This document shows positions 51,106 through 62,000 of a DNA stretch of 64,000 nucleotides, in pieces (position 1 is the first letter of the stretch; the number at the start of each line of letters is the position of its first letter). The stretch is taken from positions 1,583 through 65,582 of the forward strand of contig QANZ01036326.1 in assembly GCA_003254925.1 (NCBI GenBank), written 5' to 3'. Source of the DNA: Chamaecrista fasciculata (lineage: Eukaryota > Streptophyta > Magnoliopsida > Fabales > Fabaceae). The notes beneath the pieces are model-generated. The model saw only the letters and a program-made list of their open reading frames with translations, had not been told where the DNA came from and did not search any database. Both the position numbers and the translations under genes were made by a program.

Positions 51106-51325
51106 ATTTTGCTGCTCTGCACCTGAGGTCCTCTTGATAGATAATGAGGGCGATTTCTTCTCTCCACTCCCTAGGAGGGGGGAAAGTACCACTGAAAGAG
51201 TACCGGACAATCTCTCACGACGGGGAGAGGATAGCTCTTCCTAGAGAAGAGAGGAGAAAAAAGTCCCTAGCCTAGTGTAGAGTATCCAAATTGAACTTCG
51301 GAATAACATGTTCAATTGAGATCTT

Positions 51326-51337
51326 TCCTATACTCAC
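51326..51337. repeat. LINE target-site duplication, 5' side
   Basis: TCCTATACTCAC, identical to 42759-42770. Confidence 0.85.
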
Positions 51338-51338
51338 T

Positions 51339-52318
51339 CACTATTACTAATTTACTATACACTTGTTTCTTTTTTTTTTTGTCATTACTTACTTCCTACG
51401 CTCACGCCTTCTCATGTCTTTTTGTTTTTGGACAAAAGGTGTTTGTTCGTGTCATTTTTTTTTTGTGGTCAGACTCAGAGTTCGTTGGTGTCATGAGTTG
51501 AATTCAATCAATCAAGTAACAACATTACACCAGGGCCCTGGCCCAGGCCTCATATTTAATGCAACGGGCTGGACCTAATCTCACATTACTTTTTCCCTTT
51601 CCGGGCCCGCCTGCCGTATTCACATCAGAGATCATATGTATAGGACAAAATAACACTTACAAGATTGTTAGGCAAGAGATAGAATTCAATTATGTGTATT
51701 TCTTTCTCCATGCATATATAATGAATTTAGAGGGAGAAAGGAAGAGAAAGATAGAAAAAAAAATGTAGATTTCATAAAATAATTATATTTAGAACTTATA
51801 TTTTCTCTTTCTCTCTCTTCTCTCTTTCTTTTTCTCTCATACTCTACGAGAAAGGTAGAGAAAGGAAATGTAGAGGATCTATAAGAGATATCTTTAATTT
51901 TTTTATTTATAAAAAATATTATAAATTTAAACTAAGCGAGCTTTTTAACACTGAAATTTCTTTATAGTTTATTCCCTATCCTATCTACATTTTCCTATTT
52001 GTATCATAAACAAGTACAAGTGATAGGCGAATCATATTTCAGAATCACATAAATACAATTGATGTATGCGTATGTATATGACAATTACAAATGGCTCTAC
52101 AGAAGAAAAATAAGCCTACATAAACAATCATGTTCTCTTTTTAAATGAAAACTTGCCCTTTGTCAGGGAAGTTCTCTTCTGTTGATGACCACAACCCCAG
52201 GCCAAGCATACCTTATTTATAATCAGATGGATGCAATTATCATAAGGGATAGACTTTTTTTTTGAGTAAATATCTAAAAATAATCCACTCTCCATTCAGC
52301 TCACCTGTACAATTTATT
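51339..52318. other. Original intergenic DNA between the PMIR gene and the LINE
   Basis: This stretch holds the presumed 3'UTR of the PMIR gene and part of the pre-insertion BRX-like upstream region. AG- and CT-rich tracts near 51730-51860 are partly complementary to each other. No gene is visible. Confidence 0.45.
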
Positions 52319-55300
52319 CTAAATAATGAGATTGGGGTTTCTTATATGTTGATCTAGTGCTGTTGTTTCTTTCCATTTTCCTCCTGTACCATGAGCACGA
52401 GAAGATATGCTCCAAAGTGTATCACCAAGATGCACCTTTGCTCTAATAGGAGCACTAGATTTGGAGGTAACCTTTGAATTAAATAATGGATGCTTATCTC
52501 TCTTTCCCATTCCGTTAGCAAGCAACCAACGAGAACCAGACAGTTGCTGGCTTAAAGTACCCCAGAGCTTCTTTCTGTGAGGCTCAGTTGTCAGACCTGA
52601 AACATGGACTTCAGTAATTCTGAATCGAGGAATGTTATCATCTGAACTACTTGACTCTTCTTTCTTATTGCCTTTTATAGGCACCTTCACCACCATGTCA
52701 GACTCATCATCATGGTTATACTTATAATTGTTCTTGAGCTTTGGAACATTTATGTAAATTTTTGGTTTTGGTGGAGAAAAAACTCTCTCAGCTTGTATGA
52801 GAGAAAGCATTGGTGTTCCAACAGGCTCATAATTTCTCAGAGGATCACGAAGTTGCACCATTAATGCCACAGTGAAATTATTTCCTAACAAACCACAATT
52901 TTGGTGTGGGCCTTTGCCTCGCTTCCTCTTTCCCTCCAAATTCCGGATCAAATCAAAAGAATTAGCATGATGGGCTGCAAGAATTTTGGAAGTATGCTCA
53001 CTGATATTGTCTATGTCATCAATCTCACCAGAATCCAGCCTCATCCATTCATCAAGAGTCAATGATAAGCCCATTATCCCATCAACCTTCTCACTAGAGT
53101 CTTTTATATCCAATAACTTCAAACCAACAGATCCATCCAAACGAAGGGACCCACTAATATTAACCCCCTTTCCTTGGAGAGCTAAAATATCCCCAATGGA
53201 CTGTGCAATAATGTTTGATGGTGCGTCATCATCTGACATCCCTGACTGTATTTTCAGACCCTCCATTGAAAGTGCTTCTATTTTGTCCATAGCCAATGGA
53301 GCGAGATCTTTCAATGAACAAAACTCTGTGCCTGTCTTGTTGTCCATTGTAGTTGAATTAAACTTACTGGATTCTAGTCTATATGATGTTCCTTTCGAAA
53401 TCTTGACAGAATCGTGCTGCAACAGACCTTGCCTAATAAAACAACGAAAAATTAATTCAGTGAAATATATTTAAAAAGAACAAGAAAAAATCCTTTTGGT
53501 TTCCAAATTTTACAAGAGCTTTTACTTTCGTCTTTAATCTTTTTTCTGTTATTAATTTCATCCTTTTGACCAATTTTATCTTTTTACTAACTTCTTTAAA
53601 TAAATTAACACATACTTCATCCTATTTTTTAATTTGAGTTAGGATTTCAATTTTGTTTTCTATCAATTTTACATTATATGTCATAAAATCAATTATTAAC
53701 ATTTGACCGAAATAAGAACAAATGATAAAATTGATCAAAATGTGAAGTATTAGAGATGAAATTAACAGCAAAAAAAAGATTGAGGGTGAAAATGAAAGTT
53801 GATATAAAATTTGAGAATTAAAAGAGTACTTTTGACTAAAAAGAATTTGCTACAGAATTGATATACCTCTTTGGCTTAAAGTCCCATGCTAATTGCTGCA
53901 TTGTCTTCTCAGTGATATCCTCCAAAGGCATTAGCTTACTTGCCTGCATTGAGAGCTTTTCAATTCCCATTGAAGCCAAACACTGCAAAATCTCCATTAT
54001 ACCAGATCCCATTTCTGCAGGTACCACAACAGGCTTGGAAACCTGTATGATCAATCTCCCACCATTTTTGGCATTCCTAAAAAGTGAAGTATTCATAGAA
54101 CGTAGAAACCCCCCATCTTTTGTCTGAAGAAAAGGACCTAACCCCTTTGCAAGTGGAGGCAATGAAAAAGGTTCTTTAGGTGGTAAATGAATAGAACTTC
54201 CAAAACCATCAGAGTCTTCTAGTGGAGAATGCTGAAAAGCTTTCTCATTCAAACCCCAATCACGCATTAAGGCTTCTGTTTCCAAGCCTTCTAGCAATTG
54301 AGCCCTCTGTTTACTCTTGATTTTCTGAGATTCCAACGAACGATGCCCTTGAAGCAAAAGGGACGAAGGCTTGGGACCATCAGAGAAGTCCCACTGCTCA
54401 ATCTGAACGAAAGGTTGAACAGAAGCATTGTATCCACATGCTTCATCCTCATTGTCCTTGTCGAAATCAAACAAAGTGAAACCCTCAGCTAAAGCCTCCT
54501 TCTCAAATTGCCTTAAGAGGCGCTCTCTTGGGGACTCAGGCTCACTTTCAGAATTCAAGCCAACTGGACTATGGACTTTGTTCAGCATATTTAAAAATTC
54601 ACCGGTAACCGACTCTACAATTTCGTCCAAACTATGACTATGAGACATTCCATCTTTAGATCTGGTTTCTACGTGATTACTAACATCAGGAGATTCTAGT
54701 GCCACTGCCTCAAAATCTGAGACTCTATTCAAAGCTGATTCTAATTCTTGCATAAGCAGTTCTTTAGTGCATAAGTCATCCTCCTCTAAGTAAGAACATT
54801 CATGCGCCACGACCTTATCCCTAAAATTGTCACTTTTGTCATCAAGGGAATCATGTTTAGCACTATCTTCAGAAGATAACTGTATACCAGCGGCAACAAG
54901 GGTTAAAGTAGTATTAGCTATGGAAGCATCATCAGAAGCTTTGATGGATTTCTCTACTTGTTCATCTACTAACAATTCTACGCTCTGATTAGTGACGGGG
55001 AATTCATTACCTTCACACTCTTCTGGGTTTCCTTTTCCAGAATCAGATAACTGATGGTCATCTATTATCATCGGCTCCCGGCTTTCTTGAAATCGATCAA
55101 GTTCAGGTTTGTCAAGCACTGGACTCTGTGTCTTTTCTTCATTATATGCAGATTCATGAGATTTTTGTTTTCCAGGATCAGATAAAAGACAGTTATCTGG
55201 TATGATTGGATCAAGAGTCATATGCTCAGGACTTTTTGGCTTTTCTTCATCAAACTTCTGATTCAAAATGTTTGGGCTGGATTTAGCTGACTTTGATACC

Positions 55301-56133
55301 AGAGAAACCCCATGAGGATTCCTTGGCTCACCTAAAGATCGACAAGAAAACGCATTGTTAAAACTTGGCAAACTTCCTAAGTAATTCATGCTCATTTTCC
55401 CATCAGTATCACTAGATTTAGGAACAGGTGAAATCCAACCCAGATCATTCTGCCTCATATTTGATACATTTGGTTTGTTTTGGCCATCCATATTAGCACT
55501 ATTGTTATCACCAACTACCATATACCAAAAACTAACATTCATCTTAGCACCCTTGGCCATTCCTAATAACCAAAAGCTTGTAGTCCACTTCCCACAAACC
55601 TTCTCCTCCTCAAGATCTTCAAGTTTAAGAGGAAGCAACCTTGTGAGATCCACCTGGTGCTTCCCCAAGTCATGCTCTGGATCATTGAGAATAGAAGGGT
55701 GAAGTAAAGAATGCTTTGCTTCATATTTTGCTGAGTGGTTGGGTCCATTATTTCTGCCATAGACTGAGCAAGTAAAAGTCAGTTTCTCTTCAAATTCAGC
55801 AGTGCCTTGAACTACCTTGGCTGGACGAGTGACTAAAATTTCATCTCGCCATCTCCAGTACACATAGAGGCTAGCATCACCTAAGGTGGAAGGTAAACCT
55901 TCAATCAAATGAACTTGGAGAGAAAAAGTACAATTAAACCTTTTATGGTGGATATGGGATGATAAGGCCCTTAATGGCTTCCAATTCCATATGGACTTCT
56001 TGTCCTTGCGTGAAGCATCTCCATTAATAATGGGTTTAGGCTTTGATTTGGATTCAGACGACGGTGCAGATTTTGAATTACTAGAACCTTCTCCAGTCTT
56101 CTTACCACATCCACATTCAAATCTAGACAACAT
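52319..56133 (-). CDS. PLASTID MOVEMENT IMPAIRED1-RELATED protein (PMIR1-like), NT-C2 domain
   Basis: Two coding exons on the minus strand, 56133-53867 and 53432-52319, give 1126 residues ending in TAG. The codon at the junction is AG|G, and QGLLQHDSV follows. An NT-type C2 domain spans about residues 62-207 (RFNCTFSLQVHLIEGLPS, LYVYWRWRDE, GTAEFEEKLTF, SFWLLGMAKGAKMNVSFWYMV). A long acidic disordered middle follows. The conserved C-terminal block contains EALMRDWGLNEKAF, PLAKGLGPFLQTKDGG, SMNTSLF, GIMEILQCLASMGIEKLS and, in exon 2, LEDLAP-like and SLTLDEWMRLDSG motifs. Arabidopsis PMI1 is needed for blue-light chloroplast relocation. The PMI1-related proteins affect organelle and nuclear movement. 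Length matches PMIR1 rather than PMI1 (about 840). A 5'UTR intron (about 56332-56134) seems to end directly at the ATG. A repeat fills much of the single coding intron. Confidence 0.9.
53485..53845. repeat. MITE-like inverted repeat in the PMIR coding intron
   Basis: The left part (CTTTTACTTTCGTCTTTAAT) mirrors the right part (GATTGAGGGTGAAAATGAAAG), with AGAGTACTTTTGACT at the right edge. The right half matches sequence at about 16430-16525 and the end motif near 18010. The element therefore makes up most of this 434-base intron. No clean target-site duplication could be assigned. Confidence 0.45.
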
Positions 56134-57030
56134 CTGTTTTTATTTTTTTCAGCACAAAATAGGTTAGAAGATATTCAAATCGTACAAAACTAAACCCAAT
56201 CAGAACTTTAAATTAGAAAAATTCACACGTATTTGATCATTTCTTATCACGCAAACAACATGGCAAATTTGGCAATAAGAGAATCAGTTTAAAAAATCAA
56301 ATGGCGCCACAAAAGGATCCTTGAGATGATTACCGATTGGTGTTGGCGTGGAACGAAAGCATGAGGCGAAAAGTGTAGGTTAGCCAATCCAAGTCATCGA
56401 AACCATCATTCTGAAATTCAGAATTGATACTCTTTAATTACACAATCAACAACAGAATCCACCTTTCACTCCAAAAAGATAAAAAACCATAGACATAGAA
56501 GAAGAAGAAGGAAGCGAGCACGAAATTTTGCAAAGTCGCGATGCCTCATGCCTCAGCGTAGTTTGTTATCTTCCCGCATATGCCGTTGCCTCTTTCAAAA
56601 CGGATTTAGTTGCCATAATTGTATTCTTTGCTCTGTTTTTTTTCTTATTTGCGTTTCCCCACCCTATAACTCCTACATGTTTTCACTTTCATCCTCCCAA
56701 TAAGAAATTCATTCAGGAAGCGATGCTGTTGTTGTATCATGTCATCCAACGTTCCAAAGGATATTATTAAAAACTATAATGAAATTTCAAAGTAATATTA
56801 CTAGTGCATTCCCCTTTAATTTTTTTTTTTTTAAAAAATCATTTCACTTGAGTCAACTCATTTGGTCAGACCAAAAAAAAAAGAGTCAACTCATTTGGTC
56901 CTTTCATTGATTTCAAACAAATTATTTTAATACTTATTTATTATTTTATATAATATAGCAATCATTAAAAATAAAAGTTGATGCTGCGATTTAATATCAG
57001 TGGATAGTGTGATCCACTCATTCACACTTT
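56134..57030. other. PMIR leader and promoter, then gene-free stretch
   Basis: The minus-strand leader exon probably covers about 56520-56333, ending at AATCG followed by GTAATC, with the 5'UTR intron down to 56134. Beyond that I see no gene up to the hAT element. The plus-strand frame at 56528-56770 has no recognisable features. Confidence 0.45.
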
Positions 57031-57038
57031 CTCCTGGT

Positions 57039-57619
57039 TAGGGGTGTTCATTGGGTTAGGCCAACCCGCCAACCCGCTAAAACCAACTCAACCCACTTGT
57101 TTGGGTTTGTTTTGGGTTGGGCTGGCGGGTTGGTTTGGGTTCAAAAAGTTGAGCTCGCTGTGGTTTGGGTTGGGCTGCGGGTTCAAAGATTTTGAGCCCG
57201 CTCAACCCAACCCAACCCGCCGGCCCGCAAAAATATTAAATAAAAAATAAAATTAATTTTTTATTTAGTTAAAACTATATATTAATATCACAAATAATAT
57301 TATTTTTACAATTTAGTCAATTAATAAATTTTTATTCTCAATTTAGTCCATAAAAAACATATTGTGAAGGACCAAAGTAAAGAAAAAAATTTAAGAGGGA
57401 CCAATTTTTTTATAAAATAAATATATAAAAAATAAAAAAAATTAGTATGGGCCAACCCGCCAACCCAACCCAAACCAACCCGCCACTGTTTGGTTTGGGT
57501 TGGTTTGGGTTGACTCAATTATTTTCTTTAGCCCAACCCAACCCAACCCGCCAAATAAATTAGTGAGCCCGAACCAACCCGCCCTAAACCCAACCCAATC
57601 CAACCCGTGAACACCCCTA
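57039..57619. mobile_element. hAT-type MITE with perfect 8-bp duplication
   Basis: The ends TAGGGGTGTTCA and TGAACACCCCTA are exact inverted repeats. CTCCTGGT flanks both sides (57031-57038 and 57620-57627). Both ends carry GGGTTGGG/CCCAACCC arrays like those in the element at 14849-15548, around an AT-rich centre without a transposase. Confidence 0.85.
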
Positions 57620-58049
57620 CTCCTGGTGAAGACAACTAGTTTCCTATACTGAGATACGGTCATTTTATATGTTCCATTACTGTCTTTAAAGAATAATCAC
57701 AATTAGAAAATTATTATGAACTGAACAAAAAAATGTGAAGAAGAAAAAATAGAGAAAGAGATACGCTCATACGCAACTTGGTTCTTAAAAAAGTTTGGTT
57801 TTTTAAGAACATATATGTTCCATTGATGTAATCCTTATAAAGCTCATCCTCATCATATTATTGTTAGTTCTCTATATACAATTGTGTATAACAAAGTCTC
57901 CTTATTTGTTCAAAAAAAAAAATCTCCTTTATATAGGACTCTTAACAAAGAAAGATGCGTAGGTTATAAGCTATTAAGAGTATCATAATTTGAGAGGTTA
58001 TTTATCTTAAAACACTCTAATAAATGAATGATTACACCATGAATTTAAG

Positions 58050-58225
58050 GACCTTGGGTCCCCTCAAGTGAGTCTCCCACTTGAGGGTCTTGAAGTGTGA
58101 GACGAGGAGAGAGATGATGAAAATACAAAAATGAAACTATGCGTTTTCATCATCTTCTCTCTCCTCTTGTCTCACACTTTATTAGGACCTTCAAGTGGGG
58201 GACTCACTTGAGGGGATCCAAGCTC
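58050..58225. mobile_element. Small palindromic MITE with 9-bp duplication
   Basis: GAATTTAAG occurs at 58041-58049 and 58226-58234. The 176-base interior has arms GACCTTGGGTCCCCTCAAGTG and CACTTGAGGGGATCCAAGCTC, continuing inward to GATGATGAAAA / TTTTCATCATC. A further GAATTTAAGACC lies just outside at about 58247. The size and duplication fit a Mutator-like MITE. Confidence 0.7.
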
Positions 58226-58234
58226 GAATTTAAG

Positions 58235-59051
58235 ACCTTGGATCCCGAATTTAAGACCATCATCATGGAAGAAAAGTTACAAAAAGGAAAAGAAGTTCAA
58301 TGGCCACTCATGGATGTACTGCCCTTTGGTCATCCACATATTGCATGTACATATGCATGTTTACAACAAAAATAGTAATTTTCACATAAGTTTTTTGCTT
58401 AAAGGAACTCGAAGAAAAGAGATCCTTGTTAATTTTTTGTTTCCTCAAAATATCCATCAGTTTTCTTTTCTGAATTCGTTTTTGTGGCCCACTTCCTATA
58501 TCTCTTACACCCCCTTAAGCCTCATGAATAAAAAACGTGTAGAGAGCACAAATGGGGAATCATGTGTGAAAGGTGAAGAAGATTGCATTAATTAAATACA
58601 CATTTCATCCGGATCAAACAAATAATTCCCTAACTTTCCAAAAAAAAAATAATAATAATTCCCTACAAACTACATCCCATGTCACACTAATTGCATCGAC
58701 CTACGAAACTATCACAATTAATATAATGAAAGAACTTTGGGAAGGTGTGACAGACATGTCTGGACACCTGCCTCAAACTATAATCGCCAATTATCACACA
58801 TCAACCGTGATATGGCTTTCTTGAAATGAACCCCTCTTGTTGAAGAAACTTGAGGGGTGTAAATGAATTAAAAAACCCAGACCAGAAACCAATATCAAAG
58901 CCAGGGTTCCTGAAAATGAACTATACACGAGGACAAGGAGAAGAATATATGCACAGCTTTCGTCAACTGCAATTTTGTGCAGTGAAGGGGACAACCACAA
59001 GAAGATAAAGCATCAGAGTCAATCATCAATTAATTATATATCATATATGCA
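58235..59051. other. Downstream region of the myosin gene
   Basis: The stretch includes the presumed 3'UTR of the minus-strand myosin gene. Short open frames on the plus strand are not gene-like. No bounded repeat was found. Confidence 0.45.
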
Positions 59052-62000
59052 TTACTCTGAGCGTGCTAGCAAGAACCCAAATCCAGAGTTCTGACGTATT
59101 AATGGAGGAGGATCCACATCAGCTACATCTACTTGTTCCATTGATTTGGAAATGTCATCCACCGAAAATGGAATGCTGCATCCACATTTAAAGGTTTAAA
59201 AAAAGGCTACAGCTACGACCAATATAGTAATGGAATGTAAATCGTTTTCCATAGAACTTTGTGTAGCACCTTGAGTCATCATCTAATAGGAAAGAACTGC
59301 TGACGGCATTACTAGAGTCCTCAGACATCATAGCTCTCATGCTTGATATAACCTGTAGAATGAAGAGAGGAATTCATGTTAATCATAAAAAAATGCACAA
59401 AATACGTGAATAAAGGTACATCAACTAGAAAAACAAAACCAGCAACATTAGCTTACGTCTGTAGAAACGCTATGTGTGCCATATTTATCATCCCAGTACA
59501 TTGTACTTATTCTGTATAACTGTTGTATACTGAGGACCTGCAGTACCAAATGATTTACTTTAGAAGAGAAGAAAAGTGATGCATAATCTCCTACATAGAT
59601 AAGAGAAAGAGAGTACTGACAGGGCAAAGCTCCTTCGTTAGTTCGTTTAAGGACTTTTTGGGCTTTTGATGTATCACCTGAGATATAATGAATGTCAGTC
59701 AGTCAACTATCTGATAAGCGTCACATTGAATGCGAACTTCTACGGTAATCAGTCTTACCAGAAATCCAACAGCCTGCCTAATATGCTTCAGTTCCTCCCA
59801 AGCCGAGCCAGCATACTGTATAATCAATTTAGTGCTATGAGGAAAAAGAAAAAACTGAACAACTAAGAGATCTCAATGTTTTGCTTTGCGCTAACCTCTT
59901 CCGTTGCCACAATGCACCACTGTTCTAATTCAGCCAAACCTGCCTTCACATACTCCCCATTACTGAATGAGCAACACTCACGACGCAAAAGAAGACTGCA
60001 GTACCAGTCGCATTTAGTCTATGAAAATTACTGCATTCTAGTTGTAGGCAAAAGCTAAAAAGGGAAAGCTGGAAAAAAGAGGGAAGAGAGAAAGATAACC
60101 TATTAAATAGTTGAACATTGATGAATGAGAATATTTGAGTGTACACTTTGCGGACTAAGAAGGGAGGCACCTGTTAAGCCAGACCTCATTAGATTAATAT
60201 CATGTTCATGCAACAATGAAAGTAACGACGTTCTATGTAAACTTTAAACTCACGTAGTTTGCTTTCATGGTCTTCAGATAATTGTTTAAGCTGTCAACAA
60301 TTCTTTGCCAGTGAGCAATTAAAGCTTGCTGAGCAATTGCATTAGCATGTGAGCGTCCTTTTATTAAACTTTGACGTGAGGTCCTTGGAACCTGTAATTG
60401 TTGTCCAAAAGAAAAATTTTAAAAAACATTTATAAATTCATCGATTGCCAAATACTTAGCAGTCTGACCCTCGCATGTGACTGCTTGCATAGGCAGACAG
60501 CATTCACATGAGCCTCATAGTATTTAATTGTTATAATTTGGTACCAATTCTGTTACAGTTTCAGTTTTGTGGAAATTCTGTAAGGTAGTTACTTATGTTT
60601 TGTTACATTTGCTGTTTAATATAGCTTACGTAATTTTCTGTTAGTTAGTTAGTTGAAGTTGTTGCAAAGGTATGAGTTATAAATACCTTGCATTATGCCC
60701 TCTAGGCATACACAAAAATTGTATCATTCAGTTTCAAGGTGGAATAAAAGTGCCTGAATTATTCCCCTCACTTTCTCTCCTCTCATCTCTCTTCTTTCTC
60801 TCTCACCTCTCTTCCCTAAATTCTCTGTTTTTGTGCTCTTGCTGCCCCGTCCAAGAAACCTGCGTTTTTGGGTTTCTTTTGTGTCCTAAGGGTTCCTAAA
60901 CTCTACATTAATAATCATGCAAAACAAAGTCTTCGGCAGTCATAGTTCTTTATAATTAAATTTCTTTCTGATTTATCATGGGAAAAAGGCATTTTTTTTT
61001 TCTTTTTAAGCTAACAATCTTCAGCTGATGCTGCAAGCATGTATCCTTTACGTTTGAATTTGTTAGAATGCTCTTTCTAGCTACATGCTAAATGTATTGC
61101 ACAGCTCCATTAAGTTCGTAACTAGTTAGCTAGATATTCTTTGTACATTCCCTATATATTCCTTTGAGTAAAGTAACACACAAATAGCAGAGGATATTCA
61201 CAGATAAACCACGTGACTAATTATTGCTAAACACCTTAACTAATCTTGTGCAAGATTTTGATTGTCAATTTACCATAACATTCATGACAAAATAGGAAAC
61301 TCTACCTGGATACACAACCCGAGTAATGGAGATATCTCCTTTTTTAAACTGTCTCTTATCATTCCATATATTTTTTCGAGGAAGGCCGTAAGCTGCTGCT
61401 TAAATAGCAGTGCTGGATATTTTGCCTCAACTTGCCGTAAATCATCCAGTCTACCCAGTCCTCCAAGTACTCGACTATTTAGAAATGAAAAGCCAGCACT
61501 TTGAGGAGATGCCCTTAGTCCCTACAATCACAGGGACGACAAATTCACCAGAAAGTCAAGTCTGACAAAAGTTTTTTCAGAAAGGATATGCAGTTACTTG
61601 ATACCTGAGACATTCTTCCAAACAAAGAAGCCGATGCTGTTCTGCGCCGTTGTGGGGTTAAGCTAGCTGCTCCACTTGCTTTAAGAGTGCATTGGAGAAG
61701 CAACAACAAAGTGGACGTATTACACAACCAATATGCTAACACATCAGTATTATCCTGGACCTTCATTAGCAGATAAGTCACTATTTATTAGTAACATCTT
61801 AGTTGGATTTCAGAAATGTATAAATATATATACACACTTCTACATGCAAGAGGGTTGGCATGATAAATGACGCACAAATAATCCAAGAAGGGTAGGTACC
61901 TCAACAGCTGAAGCTATTGTTTGAATAATGCGATCAAAAACACTGGTTCTTTCAACTTCAAATGACCTCCAGTGAAGAAGGCATTTATATATGAGACATG

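Larger units (their letters stand above)
42771..51325 (-). mobile_element. L1-type LINE retrotransposon, apparently full length, with duplicated internal segment around an N gap
   Basis: A non-LTR retrotransposon in minus orientation. TCCTATACTCAC flanks both sides (42759-42770 and 51326-51337, possibly one more T), the target-site duplication of target-primed reverse transcription. The 3' end is a poly(A) tail seen as 42 T positions with one N (42771-42812). From the 5' end it has a leader of about 220 bases, ORF1 (nucleic-acid binding), ORF2 (endonuclease, reverse transcriptase, RNase H) and a 3'UTR of about 250 bases. Within ORF2, 44704-46647 and 46809-48752 are the same 1944 bases with only about nine differences, separated by 161 Ns. 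Collapsing one copy leaves an element of about 6.4 kb. It lies between the PMIR gene 3' end and the BRX-like 5' end, in the same orientation as both. Confidence 0.93.

Noticed and set aside
51106..51210. N-terminal extension of LINE ORF1 starting at 51210
   Set aside because: The codon at 51210 is TTG, not ATG. The first in-frame ATG is at 51105.
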